This document shows positions 36,871-47,692 of a DNA stretch of 64,000 bases, piece after piece. Under the pieces are notes generated by a model that ran no database searches, was not told where the DNA came from, and saw only the letters and a program-made list of their open reading frames with translations. The stretch is taken from positions 35,243,409 to 35,307,408 of the forward strand of contig CM056387.1 in the NCBI GenBank assembly GCA_029718625.1, in the 5' to 3' direction. How positions within the stretch are numbered: position 1 is the first letter of the stretch; each line of letters begins with the position of its first letter. The position numbers and the translations under genes were made by a program. The stretch is from Synaphobranchus kaupii. Lineage: Eukaryota > Chordata > Actinopteri > Anguilliformes > Synaphobranchidae.

Positions 36871-38090
36871 GATGGGGAGTGGAGGTGAGGAGTGGAGGAA
36901 GGGAGGTGGGGAGTGGTAGTGGGGGAGTGGAGGAAAGGAGGAGAGGAGTGGTAGTGGGGGAGTGGAGGAAAGGAGGAGAGGAGTGGTAGTGGGGGAGCGG
37001 TAGTGGAGGTGGGGAGTGGTAGTGGGGGAGGGGGGGTGGGGAGTGGTAGTGGGGAGTGGTAGTGGAGGTGAGGAGTGGAGGAAGGGAGGAGAGGAGTGGT
37101 AGTGGGGGAGTGGAGGAAAGGAGGAGAGGAGTGGTAGTGGGGGAGTGGTAGTGGGGGAGGGGGGGGTGGGGAGTGGTAGTGGGGGAGTGGTAGTGGAGGT
37201 GGGGAGTGGTAGTGGGGGAGGGGGGGGTGGGGAGTGGTAGTGGGGGAGTGGTAGTGGAGGTGGGGAGTGGTAGTGGGGGAGGGGGGGTGGGGAGTGGTAG
37301 TGGGAAGGGGGGGTGGGGAGTGGTAGTGGGGGAGTGGTAGTGGAGGTGGGGAGTGGTAGTGGGGGAGGGGGGGTGGGGAGTGGTAGTGGAGGTGGGGAGT
37401 GGAGGTGAGGAGTGGAGGAAGGGAGGTGGGGAGTGGTAGTGGGGGAGTGGAGGAAAGGAGGAGAGGAGTGGTAGTGGGGGAGTGGAGGAAAGGAGGAGAG
37501 GAGTGGTAGTGGGGGAGGGGGGGTGGGGAGTGGTAGTGGGGGAGTGGTAGTGGTAGTGGGGGAGGGGCGGTGGGGAGTGGTAGTGGGGAGTGGTAGTGGA
37601 GGTGGGGAGTGGAGGTGAGGAGTGGAGGAAGGGAGGTGGGGAGTGGTAGTGGGGGAGTGGAGGAAAGGAGGAGAGGAGTGGTAGTGGGGGAGTGGAGGAA
37701 AGGAGGAGAGGAGTGGTAGTGGGGGAGGGGGGGTGGGGGAGTGGTAGTGGGGGAGTGGTAGTGGAGGTGGGGAGTGGTAGTGGGGGAGTGGTAGTGGAGG
37801 TGGGGAGTGGTAGTGGGGGAGGGGGGTTGGGGAGTGGTAGTGGGGGAGGGGGGTTGGGGAGTGGTAGTGGGGGAGGGGGGGTGGGGAGTGGTAGTGGAGG
37901 TGGGGAGTGGTAGTGGGGGAGTGGTAGTGGAGGTGGGGAGTGGTAGTGGGGGAGGGGGGTTGGGGAGTGGTAGTGGGGGAGTGGTAGTGGAGGTGGGGAG
38001 TGGTAGTGGGGGAGGGGGGGGTGGGGAGTGGTAGTGGGGGAGGGGGGGTGGGGGAGTGGTAGTGGAGGTGGGGAGTGGACGTGAGGAGTG
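36871..38090. repeat. 1.2-kb irregular G-rich repeat
   Basis: Built from shuffled modules GGGGAGTGGTAGTG, GAGTGGAGGAAAGGAGGAGA and GGTGGGGAGTGGAGGTGAGG. A block of about 215-230 bp starting GGAAGGGAGGTGGGGAGTGG recurs (near 36,897, 37,417, 37,629). The minus strand has almost no stops, hence 428- and 524-codon Pro/Thr/His ORFs that are artefacts. Confidence 0.95.
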
Positions 38091-38223
38091 AAGAATATTG
38101 GGAAGCACCCATAGACTCATTTGGTTGATTTTGTATTTTGTAATTCAGACCAGAGATGTGAAGGGCTTGCACCTTATGGTCTGTACAAACACTAAGGCAC
38201 AGTCAAGTGATGTAGGAGTGTCA

Positions 38224-38597
38224 CCAGTGCTCCCAGTCAGGTACAGTACTCACCCAGTGCTCCCAGTAAGGCCCAGTACTCACCCAGTGCTCCCAGTAAG
38301 GCCCAGTACTCACCCAGTGCTCCCAGTAAGGCCCAGTACTCACCCAGTGCTCCCAGTCAGGTCCAGTACTCACCCAGTGCTCCCAGTAAGGCCCAGTACT
38401 CACCCAGTGCTCCCAGTAAGGCCCAGTACTCACCCAGTGCTCCCAGTAAGGCCCAGTACTCACCCAGTGCTCCCAGTAAGGCCCAGTACTCACCCAGTGC
38501 TCCCAGTCAGGTCCAGTACTCCCAGTGCGGCCCAGTACTCACCCAGTGCTCCCAGTCAGGTACAGTACTCACCCAGTGCTCCCAGTCAGGTACAGTA
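38224..38597. repeat. 30-bp minisatellite, ~12 copies
   Basis: Unit CCCAGTAAGGCCCAGTACTC plus ACCCAGTGCT; CAGGTCC/CAGGTAC variants mark edges. Open frames on both strands are artefacts. Confidence 0.97.
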
Positions 38598-39250
38598 GCC
38601 TCACAGATACCGGGTTCTGTGAATATGCGCTACACAGAGAAAGCTGACCTTATCCCCTCTGACTGTGACTCTGCGATTAAACCTCATTTCAGTCCACTGA
38701 AATCCTAGTTAATAAACTGAAAGATTCACATAGAACATTGTGATAATTTTTTTTTTTAAATTTAAATCAATTTCCTGAGTTGAGTAAATTTAAACACTAA
38801 TGTTGTATTCAAGTGGCCAACTCGGGAGGATCCAGTCATCACTCAACCCTTCACCACTCAACCCTTCACCACCGCGACCGACAGAGGGGAGCGCAAACAA
38901 GGAAATGCGAATGCTTCAGGAAGAATAACTTTGATTAGACTAATCCCTAGAAACTGTAACCACGGCGAGGATTGTTAAAGCCCTGGAAATAAGGTGAAAA
39001 CACCCACCTCATAATCTCCAACCCATATTATGATCATTATATCTATAGATATCATTTCTGCTAATCCAGTACAGTTGCTTGTAATATGATAAGCTGAAGG
39101 TTGTACTCACATCTATTTATCTCAGTTGTGTGAGAAAATATCTTTAAATATCAAAGAAGAAATGTGCTGGTAAAAGTGATAACTCATTCCTCCAATACCC
39201 TATCGCCCCCTGGTGGCTAAACTTGTATTTAATGCCTGGAGCCAAAGAGT
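38598..39250. other. Unassigned spacer
   Basis: About 650 bp with no recognised gene; short duplication of ACTCAACCCTTCACC near 38,842-38,872. Confidence 0.45.
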
Positions 39251-39640
39251 AGGGCTGCATTCTAATCCAATTTAACACGCTCCCCTCCCTTGCTCACTTC
39301 CCTCGAGGGAGCTCTCTTGTGACGCAATTGGCTACGTGCAGCAAGCAAAATTAAAAGGTGCTCTGCAAGGGAGGATTGACGAGAAACTAACAAAAACAGA
39401 ACCAAACCTCCCTCGCAACATTTCGGAAGTGCAACGCCATAGAGTTGAAATGTGACTGCCACACAGTTCTGTGGAGACCGCCCACTTTTTCCATGTGGAG
39501 CATTGCATTGTGGGATTACATTCTCACTGGAAGCTTGCATTTTATACCCTTGGTGGAAGGGAGGATAAACGAGGGAGCGAGGGAATATAATTACTCCCTC
39601 CTCTTTCTTAAATTGGATCCGAATCACACTTGGTGTGGCT
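39251..39640. mobile_element. hAT-like MITE with diverged inverted ends (tentative)
   Basis: Left end GGCTGCATTCTAATCCAATT (39,252) is mirrored by TAAATTGGATCCGAATCACA (39,609). CCTTGCTCACTTCCCTCG is mirrored by CGAGGGAGCGAGGGAA. A third copy of the left-end motif, GGCTGCGTTCAGATCCGAAA, lies in the same orientation at 39,665. No clear target duplication; superfamily uncertain. Confidence 0.5.
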
Positions 39641-39689
39641 GCCATATTTCATCCTGGCATTTTAGGCTGCGTTCAGATCCGAAATTTAT

Positions 39690-40000
39690 CCTTTCTTCCT
39701 GTCGTGCCCTTCCCTTGCTTCAAGGGGGAAATCCACAAAAAAGGACTCTGGTGGCCAATTCATGTGTGAAAATGATTCCTCATGCTCCCTGAACCACTCT
39801 TTCACAATTTCAGCCTGTTGAATCTTGGCATTGTCGTCCTGGAATATGCCCATTGATGGGATAACCTGGTCATTCAGTACAGTCAGGTACTCAGCTGACT
39901 CCATTTTATTGCTGCATAACGTTGCTGAGCCTAGACCTGACCAATTGAAGCAACCCCAGATCATAACACTACCTCCAATGTGTTTCATCGCCTCAATACA
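39690..40000 (-). pseudogene. Tc1-like transposase, catalytic-domain relic
   Basis: Read on the minus strand, this encodes part of the DDE domain of a Tc1/mariner transposase: [10 protein letters not shown] (central block), then [20 protein letters not shown] (second catalytic Asp block) and [20 protein letters not shown]. The expected SPDLNPIE block after WPP is replaced by unrelated sequence near 39,745, where a MITE end-like sequence (39,665-39,735) begins. A short internal deletion precedes GIFQDD. The N-terminal DNA-binding half is absent; instead the frame continues into the 24-bp minisatellite. Inactive. Confidence 0.85.
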
Positions 40001-40462
40001 GACACGTATCATTGCCTCAATACCAACGTGTATCATTGCCTCAATACCAACGTGTATCATTGCCTCAATACCGACGTGTATCATTGCCTCAATACCAACG
40101 TGTATCATTGCCTCAATACCGACGTGTATCTTTGCTTTAATAAAGACGTGTATCATTGCCTCAATACCGACGTGTATCTTTGCTTTAATAAAGACGTGTA
40201 TCATTGTCTCAATACTTACGTGTATCATTGCCTCAATACCAACGTGTATCATTGCTTTAATAAAGACGTGTATCATTGCCTCAATACCGACATGTATCAC
40301 TGCCTCAATACCGATGTGTATCATTGCTTTAATAAAGACGTGTATCATTGTCTCAATACTGACGTGTATCATTGTCTCAATACTAACGTGTATCATTGCC
40401 TCAATACTGACGTGTATCATTGCTTTAATAAAGATGTGTATCATTGTCTCAATACTGACGTG
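39979..40462. repeat. 24-bp minisatellite derived from Tc1 codons, ~20 copies
   Basis: Unit GTGTATCATTGCCTCAATAC plus CAAC, with TTTGCTTTAATAAAGACG variants. On the minus strand it reads as an 8-residue repeat of the type IEAMIHVG, in frame with the adjoining transposase residues IEAMKHIGG. The first unit (TGTGTTTCATCGCCTCAATA) lies inside the transposase sequence. The array thus appears to have grown from transposon coding DNA. Confidence 0.9.
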
Positions 40463-41756
40463 AGCCCGAGTTTAACCCTCAGCAACTTCTACATGGCTAA
40501 ACAAACCATTCCAATGTACTCTTCTTTAGGAAAACTTATGCAAGTATAACAAATGTATAACAAAAATGGATTAATATACGAAGGACAGATCACCAACAAC
40601 AGAGCACCAGACTTCACTGCTGTAATGGCATTGCAGGTAATGTATTTGATAAAGGCAAGCACCTTGGAATCTTTCTTTTTGAACATTAAATATATTACAT
40701 ATTTGACTTTACATTTTGTACTTTACTTGTAAAAACATATGCATTCACAGAGCTTGGAATCTCACAGATTATGAAAAATTAAATAAATCTTTATTAAGCA
40801 AGTAGATCATATTATTTCTGAAATTGTACATCACAAAAATTTTAATAGTGCCAGGGTGCAAAAGTGGATTGGGGTCAGGGGCCCTAACTTCTGTTCAATT
40901 TAGATGTTAGAAGACTGGGTTCAGACCTGTATAATAATTATATGAATAGGTAAATGCCTGCAGGCTACTGGCAGTTTTAAATCATTAGCAGAACAAGGTT
41001 CATGTGCTGAAAACTCTGAAGGACCTGCAAGACTGTTTCAGAATTATACTGGCATTTAAAGAGTTAAATAAAGCATACCTGACTCCTGAGCCAAATCTGG
41101 TGAGAATATGCTGTAAAAATAAGTCCTGATGTATAATAATTGCAAAACTCCTGCATTACCTCCCGTGGCCAATAGAGGGCACAATTGGCCAATAAATTAG
41201 CTTGATTGATTCGTGTGTAAATCATAGACTGTATAAAAATATGGACAAAGTCACTGTGACGTCACCCATTGCCTTCCCACGGCCTCATAAAAACCGAATT
41301 GAAGCTCCGGATGCATTCTTCGCTGTCCGTTTGTACAAACTGCATCAGCTCTGTGGAGCTGAAGAGGACTCAACCTGTCCCTCTGATTGGTCCTGAACAA
41401 ATGTTAATACCCTGTCCAAACGACACAATATTTTAAAAAATCAGCACATGCAGAGGCATTAGATGACGGAAAGGCACCTATTGCAATTAAATTTTTTTGT
41501 GGGAAGAATGTATTGGCTGAGTATTTTGACCACATTGCTGCCATTGACTTACATGGTGAAAGACCTATACTGGAGCCAATCGCAGTGGCACTATTGAGCA
41601 ACAGCACAATTGCCGCTCCCAGCCCAACCAGGAAGTGAGCTTCAAAAACGAAAGCCCAATCTTGGCCCCTTCATGTAAATGAGCAACTCCAGCTTCAAGA
41701 TCTTCTTGTTCACAATGTCTCTGTACAGGAAGATATTTTTTAAATATTAAGGCGGT
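40463..41756. other. Unassigned spacer
   Basis: About 1.3 kb, AT-rich in its first half. Short ORFs at 41,202-41,396 (plus) and 41,404-41,607 (minus) show no recognisable domain. Confidence 0.45.
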
Positions 41757-42061
41757 AATTAGACCAATAACGGGATCTGTAGATCTACAGATTCAACGGC
41801 AGTATGGCACGGTTTCTAATTAGACCAATAAAGGGATCTGTAGAACTACAGATTCAACAGAAGTATGGCACTGTTTCTAATTAGACCAATAATGGGATCT
41901 GTAGAACTACAGATTCAACAGCAGTATGGCACCGTTTCTAATTAGACCAATAAAGGGATCTGTAGAACTACAGATTCAACAGCAGTATGGCACTGTTTCT
42001 AATTAGACCAATAACGGAATCTGTAGAACTACAGATTCAACAGCAGTATGGCACTGTTTCT
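41757..42061. repeat. 61-bp minisatellite, 5 copies
   Basis: Unit begins ATTAGACCAATAAAGGGATC and ends GGCACTGTTTCTA; only a few substitutions between copies. Confidence 0.97.
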
Positions 42062-42245
42062 ACAGTAATGGGGATGAAAGGATAGAAGCCTGAGCACAGT
42101 TTGTTCTGGATTGAAATGTTGAAATTTTTCATAGAGCGCGAATAGCAAACAGCAGCTCCTTCTAGCTGCTCACTGACTCACAACCCTGGGATTCATTCAT
42201 ATCCACAGCAGTTTCACCACAACAATCTCTATAATGTTCCTTCTC

Positions 42246-42340
42246 TTTTATGGCCCCAAGGCTCTGGAACAGCCTTCCTGCTATGGGTACATCTGCTGAG
42301 CCAGTGTCTTCTTTAAAACCACATCTTAAAACTCTATTAC
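42246..42340 (+). pseudogene. LINE ORF2 extreme C-terminal fragment
   Basis: The plus strand encodes PRLWNSLPAMGTSAEPVSS followed by LKPHLKTL. The LWNSLP ... FKxxLKT pattern closes the ORF2 of L2/jockey-type fish LINEs. It lies upstream of, and in the same orientation as, the reverse transcriptase fragment at 42,402, which is the reverse of normal order, so this is either a separate insertion or a rearrangement. A TA(C/T)T-rich (ATT)n run follows at 42,338-42,370. Confidence 0.6.
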
Positions 42341-42401
42341 TACTACTATTATTATTATTATTATTATTATGAAAGCTCTTATTAGGTAGGTATAATACTG
42401 A

Positions 42402-42706
42402 ATGCTTAGTGACTACCTTAATAATAGAGATCAATATGTATCTATAAATGGTTGTAGTTCAAACAGAACCAAGCTATACTGCGGAGTGCCTCAAGGATCT
42501 ATTCTTGGGCCACTTCTATTTCTCATCTATATAAATGACTTTGCTAGGATGTCTGATTCTGCATTGCCTATTCTATTCACAGATGATACCAATATTGTCA
42601 TATCACAAACAAACTTAAATTAATTTATCAGAGAAGCCAACGATATTCTATCATATACTGCAAAGTGGTTCCGGATGAGCAAACTTTCTCTAAATGCCTA
42701 AATTAC
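42402..42706 (+). pseudogene. Jockey/L2-type LINE reverse transcriptase fragment
   Basis: Encodes DYLNNRDQYVSINGCSSN, then CGVPQGSILGPLLFLIYIND (RT block with the PQG motif) and ILFTDDTNIVIS. The catalytic xADD has become TDD. A stop at 42,621-42,623 interrupts the frame, but homology continues (AKWFRMSKLSLNA). A further stop precedes the point, near 42,705, where the coding sequence merges into a 45-bp minisatellite. Dead fragment of about 100 codons out of a normal ~900-codon ORF2. Confidence 0.85.
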
Positions 42707-42934
42707 TAAAACACACAGCATGTACTCCGTAGAGCGGGTTCTGGGGTTTACTAAAACACACAGCATCTACTCCATAGAGCGGGTTCTGGGGTTTATTAAA
42801 ACACATAGCATGTACTCTGTAGAGCAGGTTCTGGGGTTTACTAAAACACACAGCATGTACTCTGTAGAGCAGGTTCTGGGGTTTACTAAAACACACAGCA
42901 TGTACTCTGTAGAGCGGGTTCTGGGGTTTACTAA
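42705..42934. repeat. 45-bp minisatellite derived from RT codons, ~5 copies
   Basis: Unit ACTAAAACACACAGCATGTA ... GAGCGGGTTCTGGGGTTT. In frame with the upstream RT it reads TKTHSMYSVERVLGF. KLSLNxxKT followed by a few residues is the normal RT continuation, so the first unit is LINE sequence. The array appears to be an amplification of it. Confidence 0.9.
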
Positions 42935-43430
42935 AATATCTTTCTGTATGTACACACACACACACAAACAAATTACGCCAATCATGTCGTTCAAGGATGC
43001 ACCTGCTGTGAACCCCCCACGCCGATGCACAATATCATGAGGAAGGAAATACATGTTCTCCTGCAGGTCAATGTGAGCAGATAAAACTATTCCAAAATTT
43101 TCATAAAAACACACAAAAATAAACTCATTTTCACATCCCAGAAAAAAACAACAAATCACATTTGGTTTGCACACAGCTGATCCATGACACTAATATGTAA
43201 CTAATTAAGAACTAATTAAAAGCTTTTTACAGTCCTGTCATTTTTCTTCCTCAAGCGGCCAGATATTATTGAATTGCATTTTGAAATATTAATCTCATAC
43301 GAAAGAGCCAGAAAGAAACAGATTTCACGGTGGCGTTGCCAAGACTCTCATCAACAGACAGCCAAGCAAAAGATCTCAAAAGGAGGCAACGCTATCTTCA
43401 TCTCCAAAAGGAGGTGGCTGGCTAGCGACA
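42935..43430. other. Unassigned spacer
   Basis: Short (CA)n near 42,951-42,965; no gene recognised. Confidence 0.45.
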
Positions 43431-43502
43431 GGCTATCGGCTGGCGTGTGCGATTGGCTATCGGCAGGCGTGTGCGACGGGCTATCGGCTGGCGTGTGGCT
43501 GG
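43431..43502. repeat. 24-bp tandem repeat, 3 copies
   Basis: GGCTATCGGCTGGCGTGTGC plus a variable four bases; followed by a GGCTGGCGTGT tail. Confidence 0.93.
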
Positions 43503-44779
43503 CGTGTGGCTGGTGTAAGACGGGGGCCCTTGTAGCCGTTATTCCGCCGTAAAATCACACATTTTTTATCCTGCTGCCGGTCGCATGGAAGAGCGAGAGA
43601 GAGAGAGAGAGAGCACAGGGGGCGGGGGGGGCTGTGCCCAAAATCTCTGTACAAACAAACACTTCTTACCTGAGAAAGGAGAGGAGAGCAGGACAGGAGG
43701 GAGGGCCAGGGAGCATGAGGGAGAAAGAGAGAGATGGTGCACGCAGTCAGTACAATACAAGCTAACTGTACAATACAAGCCAACTGTACAATACTTTACT
43801 TTCTGAACGCGGATTTTACACCTCTGACGGTTGCACAGAAATTCCCTTTGGATATGGCTCATTTTTCAAAAGACATTAACATGAGAAAAACTAAAGGTAA
43901 AATCTATTGAAGGCAGAAACTGGCCAATCGGTTTGAGCAGCTACTTTTAAATGAACACATTATGAGCTACAAGTGTAAGTAAATATAAAATCAATCAGAC
44001 TGAATCAATTCAGTTTCACAACCAACACCACACGTCTCACAGCAAGGAGTCAGTACAGCCCGAACAGCTTCCCGAAGCTGGCCCTCAGGGCTCAGGACCC
44101 CAATGTTTGGGGGTTCCTTAGAGGAACAGACTCAGGCTCATCAAATGTTTGGGGGTTCATTAGAGGAACAGACTCAGGCTCATGAGGCCTTCCAGGTGGG
44201 ACAGATTAGATGTTTTCTAGTGCAGTTACTCAGTTATGTTGTGCATGTGATTATATATCCCCTTCTCCAGACGCCTCTTTCAGAGAACACACCCCTTACA
44301 TACAGAATTTACATTTATTATCAACACATAATCGTTTCTTAAATAAAATCAATCAACCAATTGCATTAGTTAAATTAAATTAATCATATAGATGAATCAT
44401 TCACAAAATAATCATTAGTAGCAGCCCTAATTCATATTTTATTTCTGGCATTCAGGCCGCAAGCATCAATTGTTACATGTATCAAATTTGTGGAAACTGG
44501 ATATACTGTATATTGCACATAAAGACATGTAAACAGGAGCACAAACACAGAAAGCTTTTCCTCTCAGAACTAGTCTTTCACCGTCTTCCCGCTTACCGTC
44601 GCAGACACCACCCCTTAACACCACCCCTTAATTCCACCACCCCCACCCCCCGCCCACAGGGTGCTGAACTACAGCAGCTCATGCCGATGAGGCACATTTA
44701 CGATCACGTTTAATGACCCTTTGTTTATTTATTTCAGACAGATACAGTTTAGCAGTGCTCCACAGAACAGTGGCTTCCT
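43503..44779. other. Unassigned spacer with minor repeats
   Basis: No gene supported. Contains (GA)n at 43,591-43,612, an 18-bp repeat TACAATACAAGC(T/C)AACTG about 43,752-43,796, and two copies of a ~41-bp unit starting AATGTTTGGGGGTTC (44,102 and 44,143). Confidence 0.6.
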
Positions 44780-46327
44780 ACACTGAGTGAGTGAGTGTGC
44801 GAATGGGAACAGCACTGAGTGAGTGTGCGAATGGGAACAGCACTGAGTGAGTGTGCGAATGGGAACAGCACTGAGTGAGTGAGTGTGCGAATGGGAACAG
44901 CACTGAGTGAGTGAGTGTGCGAATGGGAACAGCACTGAGTGAGTGAGTGTGCGAATGGGACCAGCACTGAGTGAGTGAGTGTGCGAATGGGAACAGCACT
45001 GAGTGAGTGAGTGTGCGAATGGGAACAGCACTGAGTGAGTGTGCGAATGGGAACAGCACTGAGTGAGTGAGTGTGCGAATGGGAACAGCACTGAGTGAGT
45101 GAGTGTGCGAATGGGAACAGCACTGAGTGAGTGTGCGAATGGGAACAGCACTGAGTGAGTGAATGTGTGAATGGGAACAGCACTGAGTGAGTGAGTGAGT
45201 GTGCGAATGGGAACAGCACTGAGTGAGTGAGTGTGCGAATGGGAACAGCTCTGAGTAAGTGTGCGAATGGGAACAGTTCTGAGTAAGTGTGCGAATGGGA
45301 ACAGCTCTGAGTGAGTAAGTGTGCGAATGGTAACAGCTCTGAGTGAGTGAGTGAATGGGAACAGCTCTGAGTGTGCGAATGGGAACAGCTCTGAGTGAGT
45401 GTGCAAATGGGAACAGCTGAGAGTGAGTGAGTGTGCGAATGGGAACAGCACTGAGTGAGTAAGTGTGCGAATGGGAACAGCTCTGAGTGAGTAAGTGTGC
45501 GAATGGGAACAGCTCTGAGTGAGTGAGTGAATGGGAACAGCTCTGAGTGAGTGAGTGAATGGGAACAGCTCTGAGTGAGTGAGTGAATGGGAACAGCTTG
45601 GAGTGAGTGTGCGAATGGGAACAGCACTGAGTGAGTGTGCAAATGGGAACAGTTGAGTGAGTGAGTGAGTGAGTGAATGAGCAAATGGGAACAGCACTGA
45701 GTGAGTGAGTGTGCGAATGGGAACAGCACTGAGTGAGTGTGCGAATGGGAACAGCACTGAGTGAGTGTGCGAAGGGGAACAGCACTGAGTGAGTGAGTGT
45801 GCGAATGGGAACAGCACTGAGTGAGTGTGCGAATGGGAACAGCACTGAGTGAGTGTGTGAATGGGAACAGCACTGAGTGAGTGTGCGAATGGGAACAGCA
45901 CTGAGTGAGTGAGTGTGCGAATGGGAACAGCACTGAGTGAGTGAGTGTGCGAATGGGAACAGCACTGAGTGAGTGAGTGTGCGAATGGGAACAGCACTGA
46001 GTGAGTGTGCGAATGGGAACAGCACTGAGTGAGTGAGTGTGCGAATGGGAACAGCACTGAGTGAGTGTGCGAATGGGACCAGCACTGAGTGAGTGAGTGT
46101 GCGAATGGGAACAGCACTGAGTGAGTGAGTGTACGAATGGGAACAGCACTGAGTGAGTGTGCGAATGGGAACAGCACTGAGTGAGTGAGTGTGCGAATGG
46201 GAACATCACTGAGTGAGTGTGCGAATGGGAACAGCACTGAGTGAGTGTGCGAATGGGAACAGCACTGAGTGAGTGAGTGTGCGAATGGGAACAGCTCTGA
46301 GTAAGTAAGTGTGCAAATGGGAAAAGC
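44780..46327. repeat. 28/32-bp minisatellite, ~50 copies
   Basis: Unit CACTGAGTGAGTGTGCGAAT plus GGGAACAG; extra GAGT tetramers lengthen many units to 32 bp. A diverged central block (about 45,245-45,640) carries AGCTCTGAGTAAG and short GAGTGAGTGAATGGG units. No stop triplet occurs in any minus-strand frame of the consensus, giving 435-, 502- and 550-codon ORFs that are artefacts. Confidence 0.98.
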
Positions 46328-46407
46328 TCCTGGTTCAGTAGCTCTCTAATGTCCCCACTGCTCATCAGGGTTTTATTTTTTGTTTTGCCTGAACTTAGCA
46401 TGGGAGG

Positions 46408-46515
46408 GTACGAGCGTGTGAGGGATTGGTACTTGTGTACGAGGGATTGGTTCTAGTGTACGAGGGATTGGTACTAGTGTGTGAGGGTTTGGTACTAGTG
46501 TGCGAGGGACTAGTG
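46408..46515. repeat. 21-bp minisatellite, ~5 copies
   Basis: GAGGGATTGGTACTAGTGTA plus C, with several substitutions. Confidence 0.9.
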
Positions 46516-46516
46516 T

Positions 46517-46545
46517 CCAAAAGGACAGGGATTCTGTCCTTTTGG
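46517..46545. other. 12-bp perfect hairpin
   Basis: CCAAAAGGACAG and CTGTCCTTTTGG flank a 5-base loop, followed by CTTATATAAAG. Possibly a repeat remnant; function unknown. Confidence 0.5.
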
Positions 46546-47115
46546 CTTATATAAAGTGTTCCAGGTGATTTAAAATACACAATCACATGTAACATATCAT
46601 AGTCAAAATCACATTTTATTCTGGAATTTTGTTTTATAAATTTAGCTAAATCAGATGGATATTGATAGTTAGCTAAATCAGCTAAATCAGATGGATACGC
46701 ATTCAGGTGATCACTCAGAGAAAGGTCACACAAATTATTTCTTTTAATATTTATTTAATATCATACTGACTGACTTTATGCAGCAAGTATGCCATCAGGT
46801 AAATGGCAGTTGTATGGGTTGGTGGGCATACGTATAAATCAGGAATTGCATCACTGCCTATAAAACAAGACATTTGCATAGTGTAGCCTATTTGTGGCAC
46901 ATAAAAATCACATGACATGAGTTTAGCGGAAACATTACAGCAACACAGAGGAAACACATTGATAACGTATCTCAGGAGACGAGTGCACAAGAATGTCTGG
47001 CCCCTAATGATCAGAGAGACCTGGCTGATCGGTTAGATGTGATGAGCAGTGCTTTTCTGAATAACAATGCCTCTACCCGCACACTGTGAAATATGCAGGA
47101 ACATTTTTATAAAAT
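46546..47115. other. Unassigned spacer
   Basis: No gene recognised. TTAGCTAAATCAGATGGATA is partly duplicated near 46,641-46,698. Confidence 0.45.
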
Positions 47116-47235
47116 ACATATTTATAATGATAATAATAATAATGCATGGCATTTATATAGCGCCTTTCTAGATACTCAAAGCGCTTTACAATGATGAGGG
47201 GGAAACTCGCCTTTACCACCACCAATGTGTGGGGA
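47116..47235 (-). mobile_element. L2-type LINE/SINE 3' tail relic
   Basis: On the minus strand: CCACACATTGGTGGTGGTAA, AAAGCGCTTTGAGTATCTAG, AAGGCGCTATATAAATG and then (ATT)n. This is the characteristic 3' tail shared by fish L2 LINEs and their SINEs; compare the plus-strand tail at 55,875-55,912. No coding part remains. Confidence 0.65.
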
Positions 47236-47501
47236 GCTTCATCACCTCATTCATGCCTGCACCCCCCTCCCCCAACACCCGCTCCCCGACCTTTCAGCCC
47301 GTAACCCCCCACCTCTGGTATCAGATGGGCGCATCACAGTCCAGTCCCATTGAGCCGAGCTCTGGCTGAATGTACCGCAGAGCTGGGAGAGCAGCAGAGA
47401 ATCTAGGCCACGCGTCTGCAGGGGGGGGGGGGGGTTAGCTCTGCTCCTTTTCTTTTTCCAAATAATGTCACACCCCGTGCAGTCACACCGCACTCGCACC
47501 C
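47236..47501. other. Unassigned spacer with G-run
   Basis: C-rich on the left; a run of about 14 G at 47,421-47,434. No gene. Confidence 0.45.
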
Positions 47502-47692
47502 CCTCAACCTACAGACACTGCGGCCCTCCAGGACTGGAGTTAAACCTGCAGACACTGCGGCCCTCCAGGACTGGAGTTAAACCTGCAGACACAGCGCCCC
47601 CTCCAGGACTGGAGTTAAACCTGCAGACACAGCGCCCCCTCCAGGACTGGAGTTAAACCTGCAGACACAGCGCCCCCTCCAGGACTGGAGGC
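47502..47692. repeat. 37/38-bp minisatellite, 5 copies
   Basis: Unit includes ACCTGCAGACACTGCGGCCC and TCCAGGACTGGAGTTAA; the GCGCCCCC variant adds a base. CCCTCCAGGACTGGAGTT resembles a phrase common in dispersed fish repeats, so the seed may be transposon sequence. Confidence 0.94.

Noticed and set aside
35005..38172. Pro/Ser/His-rich ORFs up to 524 codons
   Set aside because: C-rich strand of G-rich minisatellites; no stop triplets possible in the consensus and no non-repeat domain.
44729..46401. 550-, 502- and 435-codon minus-strand ORFs rich in Ser/His/Phe
   Set aside because: All three minus frames of the 28/32-bp repeat lack stops, so openness carries no coding signal.
47465..47656. 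63-codon ORF
   Set aside because: Product of the 37/38-bp minisatellite.
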